The notes: generated by a model not told the origin, from the letters alone. A DNA stretch of 64,000 nucleotides from Achromobacter spanius (GCF_002812705.1 NZ_CP025030.1:5580001-5644000), one strand, 5' to 3'; positions 52,859 through 62,023 are shown, counted from the first letter of the stretch. Translations and numbers: made by a program.

Positions 52859-55800
52859 TCACCAGGTATCGACAAAGGCGCGGCGGGCACGGCCGGCGCG
52901 CAAAGGTGCCGACGCGATGCCTTGGCGTATCCACGTGCGGGTCTGCGCGGGATCGATGACTGCGTCGATCTCCGTCGTGGACGCGACATTGATGGCATGC
53001 CCGCGCTCGTAAGCGCGAGCCACCAACTGGTCGTAAAGCGCCTGGCGCTCAGGCCCCTCGGGGACGTTCTCGAGTTCCTTCTTGAAGCCCAGCCGGATGG
53101 ACCCTTCCAGGCCCATGGGGCCGAATTCGCCCGTTGGCCACGACACCGCGCAACTGGCCGAGCGAAAGCCCCCGCCGGCCATGGCCATGGCGCCCAGGCC
53201 GTAGCCCTTGCGCAAGGCAATTGCCAAGATGGCGACCCGCAGCTTGGCCGCGACCACGAACATGCGCGACACATGCCGGACTTGCGCCTTGGCCTCTTGC
53301 TCTGGCCCGACCATGAATCCCGGCGTATCGATCAACGAAATGATGGGCAGGCCGTGGATATCGCAAAGATTCATGAAGCGTGCCGCCTTGTCGGCCGCAT
53401 CGGCATCGATGGCGCCTCCCAGGTGATGCGGATTGTTGGCGATGATCCCCACAGGCTGCCCTTCCACGCGAGCCAGGGCGGTGTGCATTCCCAGTCCGAA
53501 CCCCGAGCGCAGCATCAATACGCTGCCTACGTCTGCAATACCTTCGATGACCTTGCGGCTGTCGTAGACACGCAAGCGATTCTCCGGCACCACATGACGA
53601 AGGTGGCGCGGGTCGGGCGCCACCCAGTCCTTGGTGCGGCCCTGGAACATGGACAGATAGTGCTTGGCCGCCACGACGGCCTGCGCCTCGTTGTCGACCA
53701 GGATGTCGATGACGCCGTTGGCGAACTGCACCGGCGCGGGGCCGACGTCCTCCGGCCGGAAGATGCCCAGCCCTCCGCCTTCGATCATCGCCGGGCCGGC
53801 CATGCCGATGTTGGCGCTCTTGTCCGCGATGATGACATCGCAGACCCCCAGAAAGGCGGCGTTGCCCGCGAAACAGCGTCCGGAAACAATGCCCAGCAAA
53901 GGCACTTCGCCACTGAGTTCGGCCAGCGCGGCGAACGACGGCTGATACAGCCCGGATACGAACGGAAAATCGACATCGCCCGGCCGACCGCCTCCGCCTT
54001 CGGCGAACAACACCATCGGCATTTCGTCGCGGCGAGCACGTTCCACCAGCCTGTCGGTCTTGATGTGGTTGCGTTTGCCCTGCGTGCCCGCCAGCACCGT
54101 CGCGTCATAGGCCATCACGGCGGTCAGCGACCCGTCGTAGCCGAATGCGTCGCCGTTGATGTTGCCAATGCCGGTGACAATGCCGTCCGCGGGCGTGTTG
54201 GCGATCAGGTCTTCCTTGCTGCGGCGGCTAGCCTGCGCGGCAATGACCAATGCGCCAAACTCCACGAACGAGCCTTCATCGCACAGATCGTCCACGTTCT
54301 CCCGTGCGGTGCGCTGCCCTCGCGAACGGCGCTTTGCCACGGCCTGCGGGCGCGCGTCATCATAAAGCGACGCATGGCGGTCGAGCACGGCTTGCAGGTC
54401 AGGGCGCACGGCATCCAGATCGATCTCGTCTGTCACGACCTCGGTGTCGACACCGCTCGATTCCTGTTCCAGCAAGACCAGGATCTCGCCTTCGAGCACA
54501 TTGCCGCCACTGGCGGCCGGCACCTCGACGACCCTGCCATTGAAATCGGCGACGACGCTGTACTCCATTTTCATCGCTTCGATCACGGCAATGGGTTGGC
54601 CCTTGAGCACAAGATCGCCAGCGCTTACGGACACCTCGACCAGGCGGCCGCTCAACGGCGCGCGCGATGCCGAAATCCCTTCCGGCACCTCGGCCTGCGC
54701 TGCCTGCGGCAGCTTGGCCGCCGACGCGCCGCGCCCCCCCGAATCCCCGATCAGGCTGTCCTTGGCCTGCTGCGCTTGCGCGTACTGCTCGGCCGCTGCA
54801 AGCAGTTCCCCAAGGATGGACTCGATGTAGCGCGTATGGTTGCGCTGCAACAGGAAGTCCTCCCGAGCCACAAGCGCCTGCAAAAGATGGATGTTCGTGG
54901 CTACGCCGGCAATCCGGAACTCGGCCAGGCAGCGGCGCAACCGCCGCACCACTCCCGCGAAATCGTCACTGCCGCTGAACACGATCAGCTTGGCCAGCAG
55001 CGTATCGAACGCCGGGGCGGGCGAGTACCCGCCGTAGGCATGGGTGTCGACGCGCACTTCGGGGCCGGCGGGCGGCTCGAAACGCTCCAGCCTGCCGTGT
55101 GCCGGGCGCGCCATGCCCGTGGCATCGGTCGATTCTGCATTGATGCGGACCTGAATGGCATAACCGTTCAGCCCCGGCGGGTTGCTCGGGTCCACGCCCA
55201 GTTCGGCCAGGCGCTTTCCCTGCGCAACACCGATCTGCAAGGCCACCAGATCCACACCCGTGACCTGCTCGGTAATCGTATGTTCAACCTGTAGCCGGGG
55301 GTTGGCTTCGATAAATACAAAGTCCGTCTGCACCCCGTGCTCGTTTTCTTCGACCAGGAATTCAAAGGTTCCCAGGCTGCGGTACTCCACCCTGGCCGCC
55401 ATTTTCTTTGCCGCGGCAAGAATGGCGGCGCGCAGCGTGGCGCTCAGCACCGGGCTGGGCGCGATCTCGACCACTTTCTGAAAGCGGCGCTGCAGCGTGC
55501 AATCCCGATCGCCAAGCGCGACCACCGACGCCCCATCGCCGGCGATCTGCACTTCGATATGACGCGCGCGATTGACCAGACGCTCCGCGTACAGCGCGTC
55601 CACGCCAAAGGCCGACATGGCTTCCGACCGGCAGCGGGCATAGAGCTCGGCGATATCGGCTTTGGACTTGACGACGCGCATCCCGCGTCCGCCGCCTCCG
55701 CCAACCGCCTTGATGACAATCCCGACCCCGCCCTGCTCGTCGAAGAACTGTTCGACGTCCGCAAGTGTTGCACCGCCCGGCGTGGCGGGCATGACGGGCA

Positions 55801-56176
55801 CGCCGCATTCGCGGGCCAGTTGCAACGCGCGGCCTTTGTCTCCGAACAGAGCCAGGTGATCGGCGTTCGGGCCGATGAACGTGATTCCCGCCGCATCGCA
55901 AGCCAGGGCGAAATCCGCCCTTTCACTCAAGAAGCCATACCCCGGATGGATGGCATCGCAATGCTCGGCCGTGGCGGCGGCAACGATGGCGTCGATATCG
56001 ATATAAGCCGCCGGACCGGAGCCGGTCAGCGCAACCGAGGTATCCGCCAGAATTCGATGCCTTGAGTTTGAATCGTCCTGGGAATACACCGCGACGCTTT
56101 CCAACCCCAGGTCGCGCACGGCGCGCATGACTCGCACGGCGATTTCGCCACGATTGGCAACCAACACTCTCTTCAT
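52859..56176 (-). CDS. Single-chain acyl-CoA carboxylase (BC-BCCP-CT)
   Basis: A protein of 1105 residues. Biotin carboxylase (about 1-450): KRVLVANRGEIAVRVMRAVR, ATP-grasp loop AVGGGGGRGMRVV (about 157-169), FIEANPRLQVEHTITEQVTG. Biotinyl domain near 500-575 with EAMKMEY, biotinylated K536. Carboxyltransferase (about 600-1100) with beta-like and alpha-like halves: ARENVDDLCDEGSFVEFGAL, SGRCFAGNAAFLGVCDVIIA, GLGMHTALARVEGQPVGIIA, LPIISLIDTPGFMVGPEQEA. All activities in one chain match the ~1,100-residue single-chain (LCC-type) carboxylases known from actinobacteria and some proteobacteria. Substrate unknown; the associated CoA-transferase, thiolase-like and dehydrogenase genes suggest a dedicated catabolic route. 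Start ATG at 56176, divergent from LysR. Confidence 0.92.
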   Translation of the reverse strand: MKRVLVANRGEIAVRVMRAVRDLGLESVAVYSQDDSNSRHRILADTSVALTGSGPAAYIDIDAIVAAATAEHCDAIHPGYGFLSERADFALACDAAGITFIGPNADHLALFGDKGRALQLARECGVPVMPATPGGATLADVEQFFDEQGGVGIVIKAVGGGGGRGMRVVKSKADIAELYARCRSEAMSAFGVDALYAERLVNRARHIEVQIAGDGASVVALGDRDCTLQRRFQKVVEIAPSPVLSATLRAAILAAAKKMAARVEYRSLGTFEFLVEENEHGVQTDFVFIEANPRLQVEHTITEQVTGVDLVALQIGVAQGKRLAELGVDPSNPPGLNGYAIQVRINAESTDATGMARPAHGRLERFEPPAGPEVRVDTHAYGGYSPAPAFDTLLAKLIVFSGSDDFAGVVRRLRRCLAEFRIAGVATNIHLLQALVAREDFLLQRNHTRYIESILGELLAAAEQYAQAQQAKDSLIGDSGGRGASAAKLPQAAQAEVPEGISASRAPLSGRLVEVSVSAGDLVLKGQPIAVIEAMKMEYSVVADFNGRVVEVPAASGGNVLEGEILVLLEQESSGVDTEVVTDEIDLDAVRPDLQAVLDRHASLYDDARPQAVAKRRSRGQRTARENVDDLCDEGSFVEFGALVIAAQASRRSKEDLIANTPADGIVTGIGNINGDAFGYDGSLTAVMAYDATVLAGTQGKRNHIKTDRLVERARRDEMPMVLFAEGGGGRPGDVDFPFVSGLYQPSFAALAELSGEVPLLGIVSGRCFAGNAAFLGVCDVIIADKSANIGMAGPAMIEGGGLGIFRPEDVGPAPVQFANGVIDILVDNEAQAVVAAKHYLSMFQGRTKDWVAPDPRHLRHVVPENRLRVYDSRKVIEGIADVGSVLMLRSGFGLGMHTALARVEGQPVGIIANNPHHLGGAIDADAADKAARFMNLCDIHGLPIISLIDTPGFMVGPEQEAKAQVRHVSRMFVVAAKLRVAILAIALRKGYGLGAMAMAGGGFRSASCAVSWPTGEFGPMGLEGSIRLGFKKELENVPEGPERQALYDQLVARAYERGHAINVASTTEIDAVIDPAQTRTWIRQGIASAPLRAGRARRAFVDTW

Positions 56177-56448
56177 GGTGATCCTATGTCTCTGCTCTGA
56201 CTCTTATGCTCAAGTTCTTAAGCTGCTGCCCGTAGCCCTTGCATGTTCCTGCCAGACGAGGCGCGCCCGCGGGCAGGCGCCGAAAAGCACTAACATGCAA
56301 ACGGATACGCGCAATCGCAGCCCAGCTTGATCCGGCGGTTGTCGTTAACTTGGTGAGGATGGTAGGAGTCGTGCCACAGCCGCACAATTCACATTTTTCT
56401 CTGACCCCTATAGCCGTTCGGCATGTGTCTCGATAAAAGCAGGCGGAA
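56177..56448. other. Divergent control region, carboxylase/LysR
   Basis: 272 bp with no gene. The LysR protein should bind here to control the leftward carboxylase/CoA-transferase/Bug genes. No operator could be fixed by eye. Confidence 0.5.
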
Positions 56449-57378
56449 ATGGAACTCAGGCAGTTAAGAACGGTTCTGGCGATCGCGGAAACCGGCAGCC
56501 TCACCAAGGCGGCGGAACTGCTGCACGTTGTGCAGCCCGCCCTGTCCCGACAACTGAAACAACTGGAAGACGAACTGGGCACGCCGCTTTTCGAGCGCAA
56601 CCGGCTCGGGATGGTGCTGACCGTGCCAGGCCGCCGGTTTGTCGATCAGGTGCGGCTTTCCCTTAAGGGGCTTAATGAAGCCCGGGCCGACATCGGCGCC
56701 GCAAAAACGGATCTGCTTGGCACGGTGTCCATCGGCATGCTGCCCAGCCTTGCGGCCGCGCTTGCCGGCCCGCTCGTCATCGCGCTGCAGCAGCAGTATC
56801 CCAATCTGCGCGTGCGCATCGCCACCGGCTTCTCGGATTTCCTGCAAGAGGGCCTGGAGGGCGGCAAGCTTGATATCTGCCTCATGGGCGACTATCTGCA
56901 ATCCGAACTCCTGCAGACCTCGCCCGTTTATTCCGAGCCCATATACGTCTTTGGCATGCCGGGATCCGGATTGTCCGAAGACACCCCAATGACGCTCGAG
57001 GCCGTCTCCAGAATGCCCATGGTGGTTCCGGAAGCGCGCAGCTTGCGCAACGTGATAGACCGGGCCTGCACCATCCTCGGCGTCAACCTGAATCTGGTTG
57101 CCGAGTCGGACAGCACTACGGTCATTCTGGATCTGGTGTTACGCGGCGTCGGCTACACCATCCTGCCAGCCATGCCCATCATGACGATGCTGGCCGAAAA
57201 GCGCATCGAAGGCGCTCCCATCATCAGCCCCACGCTGCAACGCACCGTGATCATCGGCACCGCCGTCCTGAACCGCAACCCCCGCCTCGTCAATGCGCTG
57301 CATGCCGAGCTGATCCGCCTGCTCGAGCCCTACATCAAACAGTTCGACCACGTCGGCGCACGCTGGCTGGCTGACTGA
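56449..57378 (+). CDS. LysR-type regulator of the CoA-linked catabolic cluster
   Basis: A protein of 309 residues. HTH at about 1-60 (MELRQLRTVLAIAETGSLTK, VVQPALSRQLKQLEDELGTP). The effector domain is of the Nac/Cbl type with VSIGMLPSLAAALAGPLVIA. Divergent from the carboxylase gene and in line with the DUF35/thiolase/dehydrogenase genes, so placed between the two halves of the cluster. Likely inducer: the substrate or a CoA intermediate. Confidence 0.9.
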   Translation: MELRQLRTVLAIAETGSLTKAAELLHVVQPALSRQLKQLEDELGTPLFERNRLGMVLTVPGRRFVDQVRLSLKGLNEARADIGAAKTDLLGTVSIGMLPSLAAALAGPLVIALQQQYPNLRVRIATGFSDFLQEGLEGGKLDICLMGDYLQSELLQTSPVYSEPIYVFGMPGSGLSEDTPMTLEAVSRMPMVVPEARSLRNVIDRACTILGVNLNLVAESDSTTVILDLVLRGVGYTILPAMPIMTMLAEKRIEGAPIISPTLQRTVIIGTAVLNRNPRLVNALHAELIRLLEPYIKQFDHVGARWLAD

Positions 57379-57616
57379 CTAAGTACACCCTCTGCGTGCC
57401 CCCTCCGCGCGCGAACCCGGCACGCAACGAGCCACGGCCCAGCTATGCTCAATCGCTATGCCCCTCGTCAAAATTAGTTAATTGTCCCGAGACGGATCGC
57501 CCCCCTAACATCATTCAAGCGTCGCGGCATCGCCAGCAGACAAGCCATGCACCCAACGGGTGTGTGTCCCGTCCGCCTGCCGGCCGGCCGCGGCCAACGA
57601 ATCTTGGGAGGCGAAT

Positions 57617-58024
57617 GTGCAGAATTCCTCTAACAGCACAAACATAGCGGGCGACGAGGCAGTCGGCCCGGAGCAGTACTTCCAGCGCATGCTCGAACAA
57701 GGGCAGTTCATGATTCAGCGCTGCGAAACAACCGGCCGCGCCGTTTTCTATCCTCGAGCCATCTCCCCTTATGGCGGCGGACGCTTGCGCTGGGAAGCCG
57801 CCAGTGGCGACGGCACTATCTATTCGACCACCGTCGTGCGCCAACGCCCCGAACGGGGTGGGGACTATTGCGTCGTCCTGGTGGACCTTGAAGAAGGACC
57901 GCGCCTGATGAGCACCGTTGTCGATATGGAGCCCCTGGCGGTGACGATCGGCATGCGAGTCCGTGCAGAAGTGCGCCGCCAGCCCTCTGGCTTGCCGCGC
58001 GTGGTGTTTGTGCGCGCGGACTGA
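57617..58024 (+). CDS. DUF35/OB-fold thiolase-partner protein
   Basis: A protein of 135 residues from a GTG at 57617 with GGGAGG 5 bp upstream; the open frame extends to 57560, but that part does not look coding. Pattern of DUF35 (ChsH2-like) proteins: QYFQRMLEQGQFMIQRCETT, then an OB fold IYSTTVVRQRP, VVLVDLEEGPRLMSTVVD, IGMRVRAEVRRQP, PRVVFVRAD. The usual N-terminal zinc ribbon is degenerate, with only one cysteine left. Such proteins complex with SCP2-thiolase-like enzymes, as the next gene suggests. The 3' end lies in a 30-bp tandem duplication. Confidence 0.82.
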   Translation: MQNSSNSTNIAGDEAVGPEQYFQRMLEQGQFMIQRCETTGRAVFYPRAISPYGGGRLRWEAASGDGTIYSTTVVRQRPERGGDYCVVLVDLEEGPRLMSTVVDMEPLAVTIGMRVRAEVRRQPSGLPRVVFVRAD

Positions 58025-58052
58025 CCGCGTGTGGTGTTTGTGCGCGCGGACT
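57995..58052. repeat. 30-bp tandem duplication across the DUF35 stop codon
   Basis: CGTGGTGTTTGTGCGCGCGG occurs twice exactly 30 bp apart; the repeat unit is 28 bp with one mismatch, 57995-58022 and 58025-58052. It duplicates the codons for PRVVFVRAD; the first copy ends in TGA. The second copy is in frame with the thiolase gene. Confidence 0.85.
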
Positions 58053-58084
58053 ATCGCGCGACCCATGATTATTGGAACGATTTG

Positions 58085-59236
58085 ATGGCTACTAGTACTA
58101 GAGGGGCCTCGGCGATTGTCGGGATCGGCACCACGCCTGGCTGGAACAGCCCCGGGTTCTCGGCGTTGGATCAACTTGGCATCGCCGTTCAGGTGGCTGC
58201 GGCCGATGCCGGCATCGGCGTTGACCAGATCGACGGCTTGTTCACGTCCACCCTGACGCATTTCATGCCCGCCCTGTCCGTGGCGGAGTATCTCGGCATT
58301 CATCCGACCTATATGGATGGCACCAACATCGGCGGATCCTCATTTCTGGGCCACCTGTTGTCGGCCACGCTTGCCCTGCAAGCCGGGCTGTGCAAAGTGG
58401 CCTGCATTTGCTATGGGTCGAACCAACTGTCGGCGGGCGGCAAGCTCACCACCCTGACCGAACCCGCGCCATGGGAGGCGATGTATTCGCCGCGCAACCC
58501 CATCAGTGGCTACGCCTTGGCTACCGCGCGCCACATGCACCAGTACGGAACCACGCGCGAGCAGTTGGCCAGCGTCGCAGTCGCCGCGCGCCAGTGGGCG
58601 CGGCTCAATCCTGCCGCGCACGAGCGCGGCCCCCTGAGCATCGCCGAGGTTCTGGATTCCCGGCCCATATCCGATCCGCTCACGCTGCGGGACTGCTGCC
58701 TGGTGACCGACGGCGGCGGAGCGATGATTCTCGTCGCGGCGCAGCGCGTGCCGGAATTTGCCAACACGCCGGCCTATGTTCTGGGTGTCGGCGAGGCCAC
58801 CACGCATCGCCAGATTTCGAGCATGGAAGACCTTACGGTTACCGGGGCCGTGCAATCCGGCCAACGCGCCTTCGAGATGGCGCGCGTCGCGCCACAAGAG
58901 ATCGACGTCTTGCAGCTCTATGACGCATTCACCATCAACCCGATTCTGTTTCTTGAGGACCTGGGTTACTGCGCCAAGGGCGAAGGTGGCGCGTTCGTGG
59001 CCTCAGGCGTGACCGCGCCCGGTGGCGCACTGCCGGTCAACACCAACGGCGGCGGCCTGTCCTGCAATCACCCGGGCATGTATGGCATTTTCGCGGCCAT
59101 CGAGGCGGTGCACCAGATCCGCCGCTCCGCAGGCGCCAGACAGGTTGACGGCGTCGATCTGGCCCTGGCCCACGGCAATGGCGGCCAGTTGGCCAGCCAG
59201 GTCACGGCGATTCTCGGATCGCGCACCACCCTGTAA
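58085..59236 (+). CDS. Thiolase-family (SCP2/lipid-transfer-like) protein
   Basis: A protein of 383 residues from the ATG at 58085 (GGAACG upstream); the frame is open back to 58031 through the duplicated DUF35 tail, not used as start. Features: SAIVGIGTTPGWNSPGFSAL, GLFTSTLTHFMP, GSSFLGHLLSATLALQAGLC, DVLQLYDAFTINPILFLEDL, LPVNTNGGGLSCNHPGMYGI and ALAHGNGGQLASQ. Histidines in NHPG and HGNGG are kept, but the N-terminal nucleophile cysteine of true thiolases is replaced by Ser in the GSS segment. Together with DUF35 this resembles Ltp2/ChsH2-type retro-aldolase pairs, so C-C cleavage of a hydroxyacyl-CoA is possible. First codons (ACT AGT ACT AGA) are unusual for this genome. Confidence 0.85.
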   Translation: MATSTRGASAIVGIGTTPGWNSPGFSALDQLGIAVQVAAADAGIGVDQIDGLFTSTLTHFMPALSVAEYLGIHPTYMDGTNIGGSSFLGHLLSATLALQAGLCKVACICYGSNQLSAGGKLTTLTEPAPWEAMYSPRNPISGYALATARHMHQYGTTREQLASVAVAARQWARLNPAAHERGPLSIAEVLDSRPISDPLTLRDCCLVTDGGGAMILVAAQRVPEFANTPAYVLGVGEATTHRQISSMEDLTVTGAVQSGQRAFEMARVAPQEIDVLQLYDAFTINPILFLEDLGYCAKGEGGAFVASGVTAPGGALPVNTNGGGLSCNHPGMYGIFAAIEAVHQIRRSAGARQVDGVDLALAHGNGGQLASQVTAILGSRTTL

Positions 59237-59259
59237 ACGCTACAACCGCGGACACCATC

Positions 59260-60573
59260 ATGAGCAGCACCACCAGCACGCCAGTCGTCACCTACCATCC
59301 CTTCGTGGCCGAGCCTCAATTGCACAAGCTGCCGTTGGCGGCCAAGGCCAGGTCCGTCAACCGGGCGGCGGTGATAGGCGCCGGCACGATGGGCGGCGGC
59401 ATTGCGATGTGTTTCGCCAATGCAGGCATACCCGTGGTGCTGCTGGAGAAAGGCGCCGAGCACCTCAGCCAGGGCATGGCGCGCATCGAAGAAAACTACG
59501 CCAACTCCGCGCGGCGCGGCCGGCTCAGCGCAGGCGACGTCGCGCAGCGTCTCGCATGCATACAGGGCAGCACACGCTTCGAGGATCTGGCCGACGTAGA
59601 TCTGGTCATTGAGGCGGTGTTCGAGGAAATCGGGCTCAAACACGAGATCTTCAAGACGCTTGATCGGGTCTGCAAACCCGGCGCCATCCTGGCCTCAAAC
59701 ACCTCTTTCCTGGACATCGACAATATCGCGAGCGCCACCCGGCGGCCCCAGGACGTGGTCGGGATGCACTTTTTCAGTCCTGCCAACGTCATGCAGTTGC
59801 TGGAGAACGTGCGCGGCTCCGCCACATCTGATGACGTGTGCGCCACCGTCATGGACGTGGGCCGCCGCCTGGGCAAGGTCGCCGTGCTGGTGCGGTCCTG
59901 CGACGGATTCGTCGGCAACCGCATGTTGGCCAAGCGCACGCGCGAAAGCCATTTCCTGCTTCAGGAAGGCGCCTCGCCCTTTCAGATCGACCGTGTCCTG
60001 CGCGACTTCGGCCTGCCGATGGGGCCGTTCGCCATGGCGGATCTGGCAGGTTTGGACGTGGGCTGGCGCAATCGCCAGAGCCGCCTGCCGAACCTGACAC
60101 CGCGCGAGCGCGAGTGCGACATGCTGGACCGCATGGTCGCTGCGGGTCGGCTGGGCCAGAAGACCCAGGGCGGCTTCTACGACTATGACAGTGACCGCAA
60201 GGCCACCCCGTCACCGGCTGCCGAAGCACTGGTCGCGGCACACCGCGCCGCCTCCGGCCGACAAGCGCGGCAGATCTCGGACCAGGAAATTCTGGAGCGC
60301 TGCCTGTACTCCATGATCAACGAAGCCGCCTATATCCTGGAAGAGAACATCGTCGAACGCGCGTCCGACATCGACGTCGTCTGGCTCAAAGGTTATGGCT
60401 TTCCCGCCTATCGGGGCGGCCCGCTGTGCTACGCGGACCAGATCGGCCTGCCTGCCATCCTGGCGGGGCTGCGCAAGTACGAAGCCGAGCACGGCTCCCA
60501 ATACTGGAAGCCGGCCGATCTCATCGTCAAGCTCGCTCGGGAGGGGCGAGGTTTTCACGATGGTCCTGCCTGA
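59260..60573 (+). CDS. 3-hydroxyacyl-CoA dehydrogenase
   Basis: A protein of 437 residues. The NAD-binding Rossmann start AAVIGAGTMGGGIAMCFANA lies at about 37-56; then DLVIEAVFEEIGLKHEIFKT, ASNTSFLDIDNIA, GMHFFSPANVMQLLENVRGS (catalytic His), DGFVGNRMLAKRTRE and a second C-terminal HCDH domain with LKGYGFPAYRGGPLCYADQI. It resembles the dehydrogenase half of FadB without the crotonase half. Oxidises a 3-hydroxyacyl-CoA to 3-ketoacyl-CoA. 23 bp after the thiolase gene; the next gene is a Bug receptor. Confidence 0.93.
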   Translation: MSSTTSTPVVTYHPFVAEPQLHKLPLAAKARSVNRAAVIGAGTMGGGIAMCFANAGIPVVLLEKGAEHLSQGMARIEENYANSARRGRLSAGDVAQRLACIQGSTRFEDLADVDLVIEAVFEEIGLKHEIFKTLDRVCKPGAILASNTSFLDIDNIASATRRPQDVVGMHFFSPANVMQLLENVRGSATSDDVCATVMDVGRRLGKVAVLVRSCDGFVGNRMLAKRTRESHFLLQEGASPFQIDRVLRDFGLPMGPFAMADLAGLDVGWRNRQSRLPNLTPRERECDMLDRMVAAGRLGQKTQGGFYDYDSDRKATPSPAAEALVAAHRAASGRQARQISDQEILERCLYSMINEAAYILEENIVERASDIDVVWLKGYGFPAYRGGPLCYADQIGLPAILAGLRKYEAEHGSQYWKPADLIVKLAREGRGFHDGPA

Positions 60574-60650
60574 AGCGCGCACACGCAATAAGAAGCAGCG
60601 GAGCTGGCGAATAAAGAGGTTTTGATAACTACAACAAACTGGAGACAAGC

Positions 60651-61655
60651 GTGTCTGACAAGCAACTGCATCACACAACTTTGGGCCGCCATCTGGCCGC
60701 CATCATCATCTGCGGCAGCAGCGCCCTGCTCGCGCCTGGCGTCGCGGCAGCCGCCGATTGGCCCGACGGCAAACCCATCACCATCGTCGTCCCGTTTTCG
60801 CCTGGCGGTTTCACGGATCTGGTTGCGCGCCGCTTCGCTCAGGACCTGGGCAATGAGCTGAAGACGACCATCGTGGTTCAGAACAAGCCCGGCGCCAGCG
60901 GCCAGATCGGCACCGCGCTCGTCGCGCGCGAGAAACCGGATGGCTACAACCTGCTTGTCACGGCCACGCAGCACGTGATCTATCCCGGCCTGCAGCCCAA
61001 CCTGCCCTACGACCCGAAGAAAAGCTTCTCCAACGTGGCCATTCTGGCTTACGCGCCTAACGTCCTGCTGGTTCCCGCCAAATCTCCCATCTCCAACGCC
61101 AAGGAATTCACGGCCTACGCCAACAAACAGCCTGGCGGTCTGGCTTTCGGCTCCAGCAGCGTGGGCGGTTCGGCGCACATGTCCGGCGAACTCTACAAAA
61201 TGGTCACCGGCGCCAATCTGCGCCATATCCCTTACAAGGGCGCCGCGCCCGCCGTCACCGACCTGATAGGCGCGCAGATCCCGGCGGCATTCCTGGACGC
61301 AACATCGGCAGCCGCCTTCATCCGCTCGGGCGACGTCAAAGCCCTGGCCGTCACGTCAAAAAGCCGCCTGCCCAGCTTGCCCGATGTTCCCACCGTCGCC
61401 GAATCCGGCTATCCGAGCTATGAATCGCAGGCATGGATAGGCCTCTTCGGCCCCGCCGGCATGCCGACAGCCATCGTGCAGAAAATGAACCAGATCGCCA
61501 TCGACAGCGCCAACACCGAAGCCAACATCAAATGGCTCAACGACAACAATGCCACGCCGGCCAAGCTCTCGCCGACACAGGTCACGGGCTTCGTCGACGC
61601 CGAGCTCAACAAATGGAAGACCGTCATCGACCAGGCGCACGTCACGGTCCAATAG
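60651..61655 (+). CDS. Bug-family tripartite tricarboxylate receptor
   Basis: 334 residues from a GTG at 60651 with GGAGAC upstream. Signal peptide about 1-34 (AAIIICGSSALLAPGVAAAA). Core: ITIVVPFSPGGFTDLVARRF, TTIVVQNKPGASGQIGTALV, DGYNLLVTATQHVIYPGLQP, LRHIPYKGAAPAVTDLIGAQ. Second Bug gene of the CoA-linked cluster, here on the rightward arm. Its product is clearly different from the leftward one, so the pathway may take up two related acids. Confidence 0.92.
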   Translation: MSDKQLHHTTLGRHLAAIIICGSSALLAPGVAAAADWPDGKPITIVVPFSPGGFTDLVARRFAQDLGNELKTTIVVQNKPGASGQIGTALVAREKPDGYNLLVTATQHVIYPGLQPNLPYDPKKSFSNVAILAYAPNVLLVPAKSPISNAKEFTAYANKQPGGLAFGSSSVGGSAHMSGELYKMVTGANLRHIPYKGAAPAVTDLIGAQIPAAFLDATSAAAFIRSGDVKALAVTSKSRLPSLPDVPTVAESGYPSYESQAWIGLFGPAGMPTAIVQKMNQIAIDSANTEANIKWLNDNNATPAKLSPTQVTGFVDAELNKWKTVIDQAHVTVQ

Positions 61656-61702
61656 CACGGTGAGGCGCTCGCAAACGGGCGCCGTAACCCCGAAGCGGCC
61701 CG

Positions 61703-61725
61703 GGGCCGGCCGCAAGGGCCGGCCC
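61703..61725 (+). terminator. Strong GC hairpin after the Bug gene
   Basis: GGGCCGGCC pairs with GGCCGGCCC around GCAAG, followed by TTCTG. It lies 47 bp after the Bug stop and closes the catabolic operon. Confidence 0.75.
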
Positions 61726-61819
61726 TTCTGACCTGCCCCCACCCCGATTTAGAACGGGACGAAAAACCAGGGTAGAGTCAACCGTGCAAGCCACGTTCGA
61801 TTGCGATGGTCCCCAGTCG

Positions 61820-61960
61820 TCAGGGCGCTTGCATCAGCTGGTGCGTCCAATGCGCAATTCCTTCGTCCAGCTCTTCACGGGACGGCTGCGGCCCTGAAGC
61901 CCGGTAGTTGACTTTGATCAATTGGCGGGCGCCCTGAAGGACTAAGCTGCCAGAAGTTCC
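61820..61960 (-). pseudogene. C-terminal remnant, probably of a PLP-dependent aminotransferase/MocR-type gene
   Basis: The minus strand translates without stop over 46 codons as LVLQGARQLIKVNYRASG, then PSREELDEGIAHWTHQLMQ and a TGA. The pattern I-K-V-N-Y...EEL-x-EGI is like the C-terminal end of PLP-dependent aminotransferases. There is no start codon and an in-frame TAG precedes it at 61961-61963. Likely a degraded gene end. Confidence 0.35.
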
Positions 61961-62023
61961 CTATGCCATGCGGTGCTGGTTGTGGACGTACACGCCATCG
62001 GCGCCGCCTCCGTGGAGACCAGT

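Noticed and set aside
58096..58103. TACTAGAG, identical to a BioBrick assembly scar, at the thiolase start
   Set aside because: Eight bases can occur by chance, and the surrounding genes are natural in context; no vector sequence seen.
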